Shown here: positions 56,817-64,000 of the stretch, piece after piece
Position numbering within the stretch: the first letter of the stretch is position 1
How the letters are laid out: the number at the start of each line of letters is the position of its first letter
DNA from: Thiocapsa marina 5811
GTDB taxonomy: Bacteria > Pseudomonadota > Gammaproteobacteria > Chromatiales > Chromatiaceae
Assembly: GCF_000223985.1 (NCBI RefSeq)
Contig: NZ_AFWV01000004.1
Coordinates: forward strand, 124,001 to 188,000
Direction of reading: 5' to 3'
DNA length: 64,000 nucleotides
Translations under genes and position numbers: made by a program
Notes under the pieces: model-generated
What the model was told of the DNA's origin: nothing
What the model saw: only the letters and a program-made list of their open reading frames with translations
Databases searched by the model: none

Positions 56817-56896
56817 GTTGAGCTCGACCCGCTGGACGTCCGGGAGGCCGAAGAGTCGACTGCAAGTCGACGATCCCGGGAGAAAGCCAGCTCAAC
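56817..56896. repeat. 80-bp palindromic element fused to the trpC stop
   Basis: Ends GTTGAGCT (56817-56824) and AGCTCAAC (56889-56896). Inside lies a smaller perfect hairpin GTCGACT GCA AGTCGAC. The TGA of trpC is within the right arm. Sequence is unrelated to the CCGCG family but size and placement are alike. Confidence 0.7.
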
Positions 56897-57698
56897 GCAT
56901 TCCGAAGAACAGCCGCGCCAGCTCCTCGCCCGGATCATCGGCTCGCATAAAGGCTTCGCCGACGAGGAAGGCGTTCACACCGCTTGCACGCATCCGCCCG
57001 ACATCGTCCGGGGTCAGGATGCCGCTCTCGGTGACGAGGAGCCGGTCGCTCGGAACCCGATCCAGCAGTCCGAGCGTCGTGTCCAGGGTCACCTCGAAGG
57101 TCCGCAGATTGCGGTTGTTGATCCCGATCAGACGCCCCGGGACCGACAGCGCTCGCTCCAGCTCGTCCGCGTCGTGGACCTCCACGAGCACATCCAGACC
57201 GAGCTCGCGGGCTAGAGCGTTCAGCTCGGCAAGCCGGGCATCGTCCAGACAGGCCGCAATCAGCAGGATGCAGTCCGCACCCAGGGCTCGGGCCTCGTAG
57301 ACCTGATAGGGATCGACGATGAAGTCCTTGCGGATCACCGGCAGGGCACAGGACGCGCGCGCGGCGACGAGATCCTCGTCGCTCCCCTGGAAGAAATCCC
57401 GATCGGTCAGCACGGACAGGCAGGCCGCGCCATTGCGGGCGTAGCTCTGCGCGATCTCGGCCGGTCGAAAATCCGGGCGCAGCACGCCTTTGCTCGGACT
57501 GGCCTTTTTGATCTCGGAGATCACGGCGGGGGCGCCGGCCTGGATTCTGGCCCGGAGCGCGTCGGCGAACCCACGTGGCGGATCGGCCTCGTGTAAGCCT
57601 GCGGCGAGCCGATCGAGCGGCACGCGCGCCGACCGGGCCGAGACCTCTTCGACCTTCCGGTGAATGATTTTTTTGAGGATGTCGGGCGTATCGGCCAT
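56892..57698 (-). CDS. trpC: indole-3-glycerol phosphate synthase
   Basis: 268-residue TIM barrel, tryptophan pathway. Conserved [57 protein letters not shown] and VTESGI. Monofunctional (no TrpF fusion). ATG at 57698 is 2 bp after the trpD stop. The TGA stop is inside an 80-bp palindrome. Confidence 0.97.
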   Translation of the reverse strand: MADTPDILKKIIHRKVEEVSARSARVPLDRLAAGLHEADPPRGFADALRARIQAGAPAVISEIKKASPSKGVLRPDFRPAEIAQSYARNGAACLSVLTDRDFFQGSDEDLVAARASCALPVIRKDFIVDPYQVYEARALGADCILLIAACLDDARLAELNALARELGLDVLVEVHDADELERALSVPGRLIGINNRNLRTFEVTLDTTLGLLDRVPSDRLLVTESGILTPDDVGRMRASGVNAFLVGEAFMRADDPGEELARLFFGMR

Positions 57699-57700
57699 GG

Positions 57701-58741
57701 TCAGACGCCACCCGTCGCGCGATCGAAGCTCGCCGTCAGTGCGATCAAGCGCTCGAGCCGACGCCGGGCCTCGCCGCTGGAGATGGCGAAATCGGCGCGC
57801 GCCAAGCCGGCGGCGAGACTCTCGGCGCGGCCGGCGGCATAGATGGCCGCACCGGCATTGAGCGCAACGATATCCCGTGCCGGCCCCGGCTGGTTGTCGA
57901 GGACGCCGCGAAGCATCACCAGGCTTTCGCCCGGATCCCCGACACGGATTGCATCCAGATCCGCTCGCGCGAGACCGAAGTCCTCGGGATGAACGGCGTA
58001 GCGGTGGATCACGCCGTCCTTCAGCTCGGCCACGTCGGTCACGTCGCCGATGCTGATCTCGTCCAGCCCGTCGCGGGCATGGACCACCAGCACATGACGA
58101 CTGCCGAGCCGCTGCAGCACCAGCGCCAGCGGTTCGAGTAGATCCTCGCTGAAGACACCCAGGACCTGATTGGGCGCACCGGCCGGGTTGGTCAGCGGAC
58201 CCAGGACGTTGAAGATGGTCCGCACACCCAGCTCTTTGCGGGGACCGATCGCGTGCTTCATGGCGCTGTGGTGGCCCGGCGCGAACATGAAGCCGACGCC
58301 GATCTCGCGCACGCAGCGTGCGACCTGCTCGGAGGTCAGATCCAGGCGGACACCGGCCGCCTCGAGCACGTCGGCCGCACCGGAGCGGCTCGAGACCGAG
58401 CGGTTGCCGTGCTTGGCCACATGACAACCGGCCGCTGCCGCGACGAACATGCTGGTGGTCGAGACGTTGAAGGTCCCCGATGAATCGCCGCCGGTGCCGA
58501 CGATGTCGACCACATGATCGAGCCCGCCGAGATCCACGCCGCTCGCCAGCTCGCGCATCACGCCCGCCGCCGCCGCAATCTCGGGCACTGACTCGCCCTT
58601 CATGCGCAATGCGATCAGGAAGCCGGCGATCTGCGCCGAGGTCGCCCCGCCGGTCATGATGGTGCGCATGACCGAGGTCATCTCCTCGCCGGTGAGGTCA
58701 TGGTGGTCCAGGCAGCGGTTGATCGCCTCTTTCAGCTCCAT
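57701..58741 (-). CDS. trpD: anthranilate phosphoribosyltransferase
   Basis: 346 residues: [51 protein letters not shown] and [11 protein letters not shown]. The start [11 protein letters not shown] at 58741 aligns with homologues. It is 2 nt from a palindromic unit and no Shine-Dalgarno is visible. An ATG at 58804 inside the unit is a less likely start. trpD and trpC form a coupled pair. Confidence 0.96.
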   Translation of the reverse strand: MELKEAINRCLDHHDLTGEEMTSVMRTIMTGGATSAQIAGFLIALRMKGESVPEIAAAAGVMRELASGVDLGGLDHVVDIVGTGGDSSGTFNVSTTSMFVAAAAGCHVAKHGNRSVSSRSGAADVLEAAGVRLDLTSEQVARCVREIGVGFMFAPGHHSAMKHAIGPRKELGVRTIFNVLGPLTNPAGAPNQVLGVFSEDLLEPLALVLQRLGSRHVLVVHARDGLDEISIGDVTDVAELKDGVIHRYAVHPEDFGLARADLDAIRVGDPGESLVMLRGVLDNQPGPARDIVALNAGAAIYAAGRAESLAAGLARADFAISSGEARRRLERLIALTASFDRATGGV

Positions 58742-58743
58742 GG

Positions 58744-58944
58744 TTAAAACGCGCTCTTTGGTTTCTGCGAGGTTTTCATGTGGGGTTGACCTTATCACGC
58801 TCATTGATCGCCGGAGCGGCGCGTTTTAAGTGATTATTTTTTAGGTATTCTTTAAACATCCTAAACCGCGTCTCGCAAGCCCGCCGGAGGACTTCGGCCT
58901 TGACGTCGCCGCCGAGACCAGTTGTCGGGATGGACGCGGTTTAG
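58744..58944. repeat. paired palindromic element, locus 19, at the trpD start
   Basis: Unit 58744-58829 has the co-varied ends TTAAAACGCGC / GCGCGTTTTAA. A 30-nt T-rich spacer (TTATTTTTTAGG) follows, then unit 58861-58944 (CTAAACCGCGTC / GACGCGGTTTAG). The pair splits trpG from trpD. Confidence 0.92.
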
Positions 58945-58948
58945 CGCC

Positions 58949-59027
58949 GTAGGGTGGACAAGCGCAGCGCAGTCCACCAGCGCCGGCGCGGGATTCGGTG
59001 GACTTCGCTCTCGCTCGTCCACCCTAC
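58949..59027. repeat. GTAGGGTGGAC palindromic repeat fused to the trpG stop
   Basis: 79 bp with perfect 11-bp ends GTAGGGTGGAC / GTCCACCCTAC and an inner palindrome around AAGCGCAGCGC. The words resemble a GTGG(A)CAAGCGCAGCG repeat scattered in many bacterial genomes. The TAG stop of trpG is within its right end. Confidence 0.82.
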
Positions 59028-59641
59028 CCGTCGGACCGGGGGACGCGATCACCGTCAATAGGCGCGGTCTGCAAAAAGTTCCGAAGCAGATCGTGCCCGT
59101 GCTTTGTCAGGATCGATTCCGGATGGAACTGCACGCCCTCGACCGCAAGCGCGCGATGGCGCACGCCCATGATCGCCTCGCGCTCGCCCTCGGCCGTTTC
59201 GGTCCAGGCCGTCACCTCCAGACACTCCGGCAGCGTCTCCTGCTCGATCACCAACGAGTGGTATCGGGTCGCCTCGAAGGGATTATCCAGTCCGTTGAAC
59301 ACGCCGACGTTCGTGTGGTGGATCGCCGAGGTCTTGCCGTGCATCACGCTCGGCGCCTTGATGATATTCCCGCCGAACGCCTGGCCGATCGACTGATGCC
59401 CCAGACAGACACCGAGGATCGGTACACGCCCGGCCATCGCCTTGATCAGCGGGACCGAGATCCCGGCCTCGTTCGGCGTGCAGGGCCCCGGCGAGATCAC
59501 GATCCGCTCGGGCGCGAGCGCAATCGCCTCCTCGAGGCTCAGCTCGTCGTTGCGCACCACCCGCACCTCCGCACCCAGCTCGCCCAGGTATTGCACCAGG
59601 TTGTAGGTGAAGGAGTCGTAGTTGTCGATCATCAGCAGCAT
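59024..59641 (-). CDS. trpG: anthranilate synthase glutamine amidotransferase subunit
   Basis: 205-residue class I amidotransferase feeding ammonia to TrpE. Catalytic C79 in [15 protein letters not shown], with His and Glu in VQFHPES. Also conserved: [15 protein letters not shown] and [13 protein letters not shown]. The start aligns with [11 protein letters not shown]. The C-terminus DRVPRSDG is non-conserved and stops inside a palindromic repeat. Confidence 0.97.
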   Translation of the reverse strand: MLLMIDNYDSFTYNLVQYLGELGAEVRVVRNDELSLEEAIALAPERIVISPGPCTPNEAGISVPLIKAMAGRVPILGVCLGHQSIGQAFGGNIIKAPSVMHGKTSAIHHTNVGVFNGLDNPFEATRYHSLVIEQETLPECLEVTAWTETAEGEREAIMGVRHRALAVEGVQFHPESILTKHGHDLLRNFLQTAPIDGDRVPRSDG

Positions 59642-59678
59642 AATGAACGCCACGCACTCTTCAGAAATGGAAATGCCA

Positions 59679-60080
59679 TCATCCGCGATCAAGCTCGGCG
59701 GCGCCAATCACGACGACTAGTTTACGGATGAAATGGTCGGCTTGGTCAACCGCCCAGATTGCCTTCTCGATGTCGATGGGTTCACCGGTATAGTCCGCAA
59801 GCAAACGAATCCGCTCCACCTGATTGAGGATACGACCGAGCTCAATATCCACCTGGCCGGTCGTCACGAGGTGTTGGCCGAACGACGCGATTAAACCCCG
59901 ATGCGTGCGGATCATCTCGGGGCGAATGTCTGGCTGTGTCGCAATCAACGCCACCGTTGCCGTATCGAACATGGCGTAATAAGCGCGGTTGCACGCACCG
60001 TCAGTATCGCCGTCCGCCAATAACAGCCGTGCCGAGACGAGCGCCCGCCGTGCCTTATTAATGCCGGCATCGGGGATCAT
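59679..60080 (-). CDS. HEPN-domain protein (putative toxin of MNT-HEPN pair)
   Basis: 133 residues, all-helical HEPN fold with [17 protein letters not shown] (30-45) and a candidate RX6H ribonuclease motif (R53 to H60). It overlaps the nucleotidyltransferase stop by 4 bp (ATGA). In such pairs HEPN is usually the RNase toxin and the MNT partner neutralises it by AMPylation. It ends 37 bp before trpG on the same strand. Confidence 0.87.
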   Translation of the reverse strand: MIPDAGINKARRALVSARLLLADGDTDGACNRAYYAMFDTATVALIATQPDIRPEMIRTHRGLIASFGQHLVTTGQVDIELGRILNQVERIRLLADYTGEPIDIEKAIWAVDQADHFIRKLVVVIGAAELDRG

Positions 60081-60406
60081 ACGGGAATCCCGTCACGCCG
60101 GATCGTCTCGATCAGACCGGGATTCGCGAAATCCTCCGGATGCCTCCACTCCTCCAGCCAGATCGGCAGAGGGTCGACCAGAATACCTGTGTCGAGCATA
60201 AGTTCGAAGGCGATGCCTGCCATGTCCACCGCCGCATCGACGCGATTCCCTTGCGGGCCTTCGAGCAGCACCACAAGATCCACGTCGCTCAGATCGCCGG
60301 CATCCCCACGGGCGCGGCTGCCATAGAGCAAGGCACCGGCAACGTCGTACCGCGCACGCAACCGATCGACGAATCGTCTGGCAGCGCTTTCCACGTTCGC
60401 ATTCAT
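60077..60406 (-). CDS. minimal nucleotidyltransferase (MNT antitoxin)
   Basis: 109 residues with the pol-beta-type motif LLYGSRARGDAGDLSDVDLVVL (G29, S30, D41, D43). Likely antitoxin that AMPylates the HEPN protein encoded immediately downstream. The ATG overlaps the stop of a 28-codon reading frame upstream. Together they are inserted between trpE and trpG. Confidence 0.87.
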   Translation of the reverse strand: MNANVESAARRFVDRLRARYDVAGALLYGSRARGDAGDLSDVDLVVLLEGPQGNRVDAAVDMAGIAFELMLDTGILVDPLPIWLEEWRHPEDFANPGLIETIRRDGIPV

Positions 60407-60489
60407 CCAAAACCTCGCCGGGCGTTTACGGGCTGCGCAATCGCCTCGACCATGCTCTGGTCAAGATTCCTGACGACAAGAATGGCCAT
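60403..60489 (-). pseudogene. 28-codon remnant of a FitA/RHH-type antitoxin
   Basis: Reads MAILVVRNLDQSMVEAI and stops eleven codons later. The first ten residues look like the beta-strand start of ribbon-helix-helix antitoxins (MAxLxVRNLD). GGAG lies 7 nt before the ATG, and the TGA overlaps the MNT start (ATGA). It may survive as a translated leader that couples MNT expression. Confidence 0.5.
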
Positions 60490-60540
60490 GAGTCTTCTCC
60501 GACGAACCAATATGCAGGCGCGTTGATCGCAACCCGAGGT

Positions 60541-62034
60541 TCAAACGACCGGCCCTGCACCCCGCTCGATCCCCGCCTCGGCCAGTGCCACGGCGCGAAA
60601 GACCGCACGGCCCTTGCTCATGGTCTCCTTCCATTCGGCGTCGGGGACCGAGTCGGCGACGATGCCGGCACCGGCCTGGATGTGGAGCACGCCGTCCTTG
60701 ATCACGGCGGTGCGGATGGCGATGGCCGTGTCCATGTTGCCGTTCCAGGAGAGATAGCCGACCGCGCCCGAGTAGATGCCGCGTTTGACGGGTTCCAGCT
60801 CGTCGATGATCTCCATCGCGCGGATCTTGGGCGCACCCGAGACGGTCCCGGCCGGGAAGGTCGCGCGCAGCACGTCGATGGCGTTCATGCCCTCGCGCAG
60901 ATCGCCGACCACGTTGGAAACGATGTGCATCACGTGCGAGTAACGCTCGACGATCATCTTGTCGGTCACGCGCACGCTGCCGATCTCGGCCACGCGCCCG
61001 GCGTCGTTGCGTCCCAGGTCGATCAGCATCAGGTGCTCGGCCAGCTCCTTGGGGTCGTCCAGCAGCTCGGCTTCGAGTGCCTGGTCTTCGGCCTCGGTTG
61101 CGCCGCGGCGGCGGGTACCGGCGATCGGGCGGACCGTGACCACGCCGTCCTCGAGCCGGGTCAGGATCTCGGGCGAGGAGCCGACGATGTGAAAATCGCC
61201 CAGGTCGAGGAAATACATGTAGGGCGACGGATTCAGTCCGCGCAGCGCGCGATAGAGATCCAGCGGCGGCGCCTGGAAGGGAATGGAGAGACGCTGCGAG
61301 ACGACGACCTGCATGCAGTCGCCGGCGAGTATGTAGTCCTTGATGCGCTCCACCGCGTGCTTGAAGCCGTCCTCGGTGAAGCCGGAGACGAAGTCGGTCT
61401 CGCTCACCGTGCGTCCCTGCTCCGCGGAGCGTCGCGGCGCACCGCGGCGCATCCGCTCGCACAGCGCGTCGATGCGCGCCTCCCCGGCCTCCAGGGTATC
61501 CCCTGCGCTCGGGTCGAGGTTGAGAATGATGTACATCCGTCCGCTGAGATTGTCGAAGACGACCACCTCGTCGGAGACCATCAGCAGGATGTCCGGCGTC
61601 TGCAGCTGATCCGGGTTGGGGCAGGTCGCCAGACGCGGCTCGATATAGCGGATGGTGTCGTAGCCGAAATAGCCGACCAGGCCGCCGGTGAAGCGCGGCA
61701 GACAGGCGAGATCGGCCACCTTGAAACGCTGCTGGTAGGCATCGATCCAGGTCAGCGGGTCCGCCGTCTCGACGGACTCGATGAGCTCGCCGTCACGCTC
61801 GACCCGGATTTCGTGCCCGCTCACCCGCAGCAATGTGCGGCAGGGCAGGCCGATGATGGAATAACGCCCCCACTTCTCCCCGCCTTGGACGGATTCGAGC
61901 AGATAGGAGTAAGGCCCCTCGGCGAGCTTGAGATAGACGCTGAGCGGGGTGTCGAGGTCGGCAAGGACCTCGCGCAGGATCGGAATACGGTTGTGTCCCT
62001 GGTCGGCCAGGGCGCGAAAGGCAGCGGGGGTCAT
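60541..62034 (-). CDS. trpE: anthranilate synthase component I
   Basis: 497 residues; makes anthranilate from chorismate. The N-terminal feedback site region [18 protein letters not shown] includes the LLES-type Trp contact. The chorismate-binding half has [51 protein letters not shown] and [13 protein letters not shown] at 62034 with GGAG. Upstream is a possible trp leader peptide. Confidence 0.97.
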   Translation of the reverse strand: MTPAAFRALADQGHNRIPILREVLADLDTPLSVYLKLAEGPYSYLLESVQGGEKWGRYSIIGLPCRTLLRVSGHEIRVERDGELIESVETADPLTWIDAYQQRFKVADLACLPRFTGGLVGYFGYDTIRYIEPRLATCPNPDQLQTPDILLMVSDEVVVFDNLSGRMYIILNLDPSAGDTLEAGEARIDALCERMRRGAPRRSAEQGRTVSETDFVSGFTEDGFKHAVERIKDYILAGDCMQVVVSQRLSIPFQAPPLDLYRALRGLNPSPYMYFLDLGDFHIVGSSPEILTRLEDGVVTVRPIAGTRRRGATEAEDQALEAELLDDPKELAEHLMLIDLGRNDAGRVAEIGSVRVTDKMIVERYSHVMHIVSNVVGDLREGMNAIDVLRATFPAGTVSGAPKIRAMEIIDELEPVKRGIYSGAVGYLSWNGNMDTAIAIRTAVIKDGVLHIQAGAGIVADSVPDAEWKETMSKGRAVFRAVALAEAGIERGAGPVV

Positions 62035-62079
62035 CGGGGTCTCCGAGCAAAGGGATTCAAGGCAGGTCGGAACGCGGTC

Positions 62080-62130
62080 TCAACCTCGCCATCGCCACCC
62101 GGTCATCGCTCGCATCGTCCGAAGCCTCAT
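62080..62130 (-). promoter_or_regulatory. possible trp leader peptide (trpL)
   Basis: A 16-codon frame MRLRTMRAMTGWRWRG with two Trp codons separated by one Arg lies 46 nt before trpE. Position and content resemble attenuator leader peptides, but only a weak 5-bp hairpin and no U-tract follow, and no good Shine-Dalgarno is seen. Confidence 0.3.
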
Positions 62131-62180
62131 GTTTCGATCATCAGAATCGCGACCACCAAGCGTTAGCCGCGGTCGAAAGA

Positions 62181-62849
62181 TTATCCAGCCAGAAGCTGCT
62201 CGAGCTCGACCATGGAGTCGATGACCGCGTCGGGCTTGGCCTCGCGGATGTCTTGACCGTGGTTGTAACCGTAGCTCATGCAGATGATCCCGAAGCCCGC
62301 GGCCCGCGCGGCCTTCACGTCGCTCACCGAGTCGCCGATCATGATCGCCTCCGCGGGCTCGACCCCGAAGTGTTGGGCCGCATGCAGCAAGGGCATCGGA
62401 TCCGGCTTCTTCTTGGGTAGCGTATCACCGCTGACCACGAGGCCGAAATGCTCGCGGATTCCGAGATCGCGCAACAGCGGCTCGGTGAACTGAGCCGCCT
62501 TGTTGGTCACGCAGCCGAGCTGATAACCCGCGCCCTTCATAAAGGCGATGCCCTCGATCACGCCCGGATAAAGCACCGAGCGTTTGGAGGTGTTCTCCGC
62601 ATAGAGCTCGAGAAAGATCGGGAGTGCGGCGTCGAAATCCGCCTCCTCCGGCTCGCCGTCGAGCTGCCCGATCAGCGCCCGGCGCACCAGCCGCTCGACC
62701 CCGTTCCCGACCCAGTCACGCACGGACGCCTCCCCGCAGGGCGGACGGCCGAGCCGCTCCATCATGGCATCGACACAAAACGCCAGATCCGGGACGCTGT
62801 CCACCAGCGTGCCGTCCACATCGATCAGGATCATCTTCGGTCGCAGCAT
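62181..62849 (-). CDS. gph: phosphoglycolate phosphatase
   Basis: 222-residue HAD phosphatase with DVDGTLVDS (D10, D12), CVTNKAAQFT and MIGDSVSDVKAARAAG. Clears 2-phosphoglycolate from DNA repair or from Rubisco oxygenation. Lies between rpe and trpE, the usual gammaproteobacterial order. Confidence 0.95.
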   Translation of the reverse strand: MLRPKMILIDVDGTLVDSVPDLAFCVDAMMERLGRPPCGEASVRDWVGNGVERLVRRALIGQLDGEPEEADFDAALPIFLELYAENTSKRSVLYPGVIEGIAFMKGAGYQLGCVTNKAAQFTEPLLRDLGIREHFGLVVSGDTLPKKKPDPMPLLHAAQHFGVEPAEAIMIGDSVSDVKAARAAGFGIICMSYGYNHGQDIREAKPDAVIDSMVELEQLLAG

Positions 62850-62908
62850 GCGATCACAGCTCCAGGCTCAAGAACACAATCGGACAAGCCATTCAGGCCC
62901 CTCATCAC

Positions 62909-62995
62909 CTGAACCGCGTCGACTCGAATCGCGAAGGGACGCTCGGCCGCATCGACCAAGCTCCCACCCCGACCTGAGCCCCGGCCGCGGTTCAG
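62909..62995. repeat. palindromic unit, locus 20, fused to the rpe stop
   Basis: 87 bp with ends CTGAACCGCGTC / GCCGCGGTTCAG, co-varied to the TGA form. It fills the gap between rpe and gph. Confidence 0.9.
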
Positions 62996-63675
62996 CGCGC
63001 CATCTGCTCGCGCATCTCCCGAATAATGCTGTCGTAGCGATGCGGATCGCTGTCGCGGCCCTTGCCGAAGATCCCGGAGCCGGAGACGAAGGTGTCCGCA
63101 CCCGCCGCCTTGATCTCGCCGATATTGTCCGCCTTCACGCCGCCGTCGATCTCGAGCCGAATATCGAACCCGGAGGCGTCGATCATCTTGCGCGCCGCAC
63201 GCAGCTTCTCCAGCGTTGCCGGGATGAAGCTCTGCCCGCCGAAGCCGGGGTTGACCGACATCAGCAGGATCATGTCGATCTTGTCCATCACATAGTCGAG
63301 ATAGCTCAGCGAGGTGGCCGGGTTGAACACCAGACCGGCCTTGCAGCCCTCGTTGCGGATCAACTGGAGGGTGCGGTCGATGTGCTCGCTCGCCTCCGGA
63401 TGGAAGGTGATGTAGGTGGCGCCCGCGGCGGCAAAGTCCGGGATGATCCGATCGACCGGCTTCACCATCAGATGCACGTCGATCGGTGCGGTCACGCCAT
63501 GCTTGCGCAGGGCCTCGCAGACCAGGGGGCCGATGGTCAGGTTCGGCACGTAATGGTTGTCCATCACGTCGAAATGGACGATGTCCGCGCCGGCGGCGAG
63601 GACGTTGTCGACCTCTTCGCCGAGCCGGGCGAAATCCGCCGAGAGGATAGACGGTGCGATCAGATCAGGCGTCAT
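62992..63675 (-). CDS. rpe: ribulose-phosphate 3-epimerase
   Basis: 227-residue TIM barrel: [58 protein letters not shown] and DGGVKADNI. Interconverts ribulose and xylulose 5-phosphate in the pentose phosphate and Calvin cycles. It is followed by gph in the same direction. The TGA stop is in the palindromic unit. Confidence 0.97.
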   Translation of the reverse strand: MTPDLIAPSILSADFARLGEEVDNVLAAGADIVHFDVMDNHYVPNLTIGPLVCEALRKHGVTAPIDVHLMVKPVDRIIPDFAAAGATYITFHPEASEHIDRTLQLIRNEGCKAGLVFNPATSLSYLDYVMDKIDMILLMSVNPGFGGQSFIPATLEKLRAARKMIDASGFDIRLEIDGGVKADNIGEIKAAGADTFVSGSGIFGKGRDSDPHRYDSIIREMREQMAR

Positions 63676-63802
63676 GCTGTTGTCCCCTAAGATCTCGCTC
63701 GCCGCTGCGCACGCGCCTCGGCCCGGATCCGTTTTGATGTTGAAAGTAGGGAACTCTAACCGAAGCGGACCGGATTTTCACTCGGAACGCGGACGTTCGC
63801 GC

Positions 63803-64000
63803 CTAGGCGCCCCGGGCCTCCGTGATGGTCTCGTAGGCGCGCCGGATCTCCTGCGTCTTCTGCGAGGCCATCCGCATCGCCTCCTCCGGCAGACCCTTCG
63901 CCATCAGCTTGTCCGGGTGATGCTGACTCATCAGACGGCGATACGCCTTCTTGATCTCGGCATCGCTTGCCTTGGGGCCGATCCCCAGGGTGGCGTAGGC
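63803..64000 (-). CDS. djlA: DnaJ-like membrane chaperone DjlA, C-terminal J domain (5' end outside window)
   Basis: The visible 65 residues form a J domain at the very C-terminus: [20 protein letters not shown], then [17 protein letters not shown] with HPD, and a final helix ending EARGA. A terminal J domain preceded (off window) by a TerB region is typical of DjlA. The name rests on this fragment only. Confidence 0.8.
   Translation of the reverse strand, partial: AYATLGIGPKASDAEIKKAYRRLMSQHHPDKLMAKGLPEEAMRMASQKTQEIRRAYETITEARGA

Overview
This 64 kb window is high-GC bacterial chromosome with Gammaproteobacteria gene order. Diagnostic blocks are rhlB/trxA-rho; mlaFEDCB-murA-hisGDC next to kdsDC-lptCAB-rpoN-hpf-ptsN; ygfB-pepP-ubiH-ubiI beside zapA-6S RNA-fthC; rplM-rpsI; and coq7-speD-osmC-crp/vfr-trpC-trpD-trpG-trpE-gph-rpe, which matches the Pseudomonas arrangement. 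HPr kinase, a PPi-dependent phosphofructokinase, a trypsin-like array of housekeeping genes and very GC-rich codon use together suggest a Chromatiales-type gammaproteobacterium (purple sulfur bacteria and relatives). That placement is an inference; no photosynthesis or sulfur-oxidation gene lies here.

Layout. 1-11.4 kb: pta (cut by the left edge), a secreted double-thioredoxin protein, nudE and yrfG (divergent), rhlB, trxA, rho, then a small accessory stretch (unknown membrane protein, CIA30-like, DUF192, Uma2). 11.5-30.7 kb: two opposed envelope and regulation blocks. hisC-hisD-hisG-murA-mlaBCDEF run on the minus strand (phospholipid transport and peptidoglycan precursor synthesis). kdsD-kdsC-lptCAB-rpoN-hpf-ptsN-hprK-rapZ-EIIA-HPr-EI run on the plus strand (LPS Kdo synthesis and export, sigma-54, ribosome hibernation and a permease-less regulatory PTS). 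30.8-38 kb: phosphohexomutase, an unknown Met/Pro-rich exported protein, engB, hemerythrin, moaC, ppa and PPi-PFK. 38.5-44.6 kb: the ubiquinone hydroxylase pair, pepP, ygfB, then zapB-like/zapA/6S RNA/fthC. 45-50 kb: ilvA, rpiA, a frameshifted DUF29 gene and a porin with clear promoter and terminator. 50.3-64 kb: tRNA-Gln, rpsI-rplM, ferredoxin, GlcF-like protein, coq7, speD, osmC, crp/vfr, the trp genes with an embedded MNT-HEPN toxin-antitoxin pair, gph, rpe and the 3' end of djlA.

The outstanding unexplained feature is a dispersed palindromic element. About 31 units of mostly 84-90 bp occur at 20 intergenic loci. Their ends are YTRAACCGCGYC and the reverse complement, and they are often paired head to tail around a ~20-nt T-rich spacer (~195 bp composite, both orientations present). 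The two ends of a unit co-vary (for example TTAAG with CTTAA, CTGAA with TTCAG, TTAAAAC with GTTTTAA), so base pairing is being preserved. In 11 cases the outermost bases of a unit are the stop codon of the neighbouring gene, and in 7 more the unit ends within 0-8 nt of a start codon. Two unrelated palindromes show the same behaviour at trpC and trpG, and a short hairpin does so at speD. This looks like a system in which palindromic elements are fused to gene ends, as terminators, mRNA 3' caps or targeted insertions.
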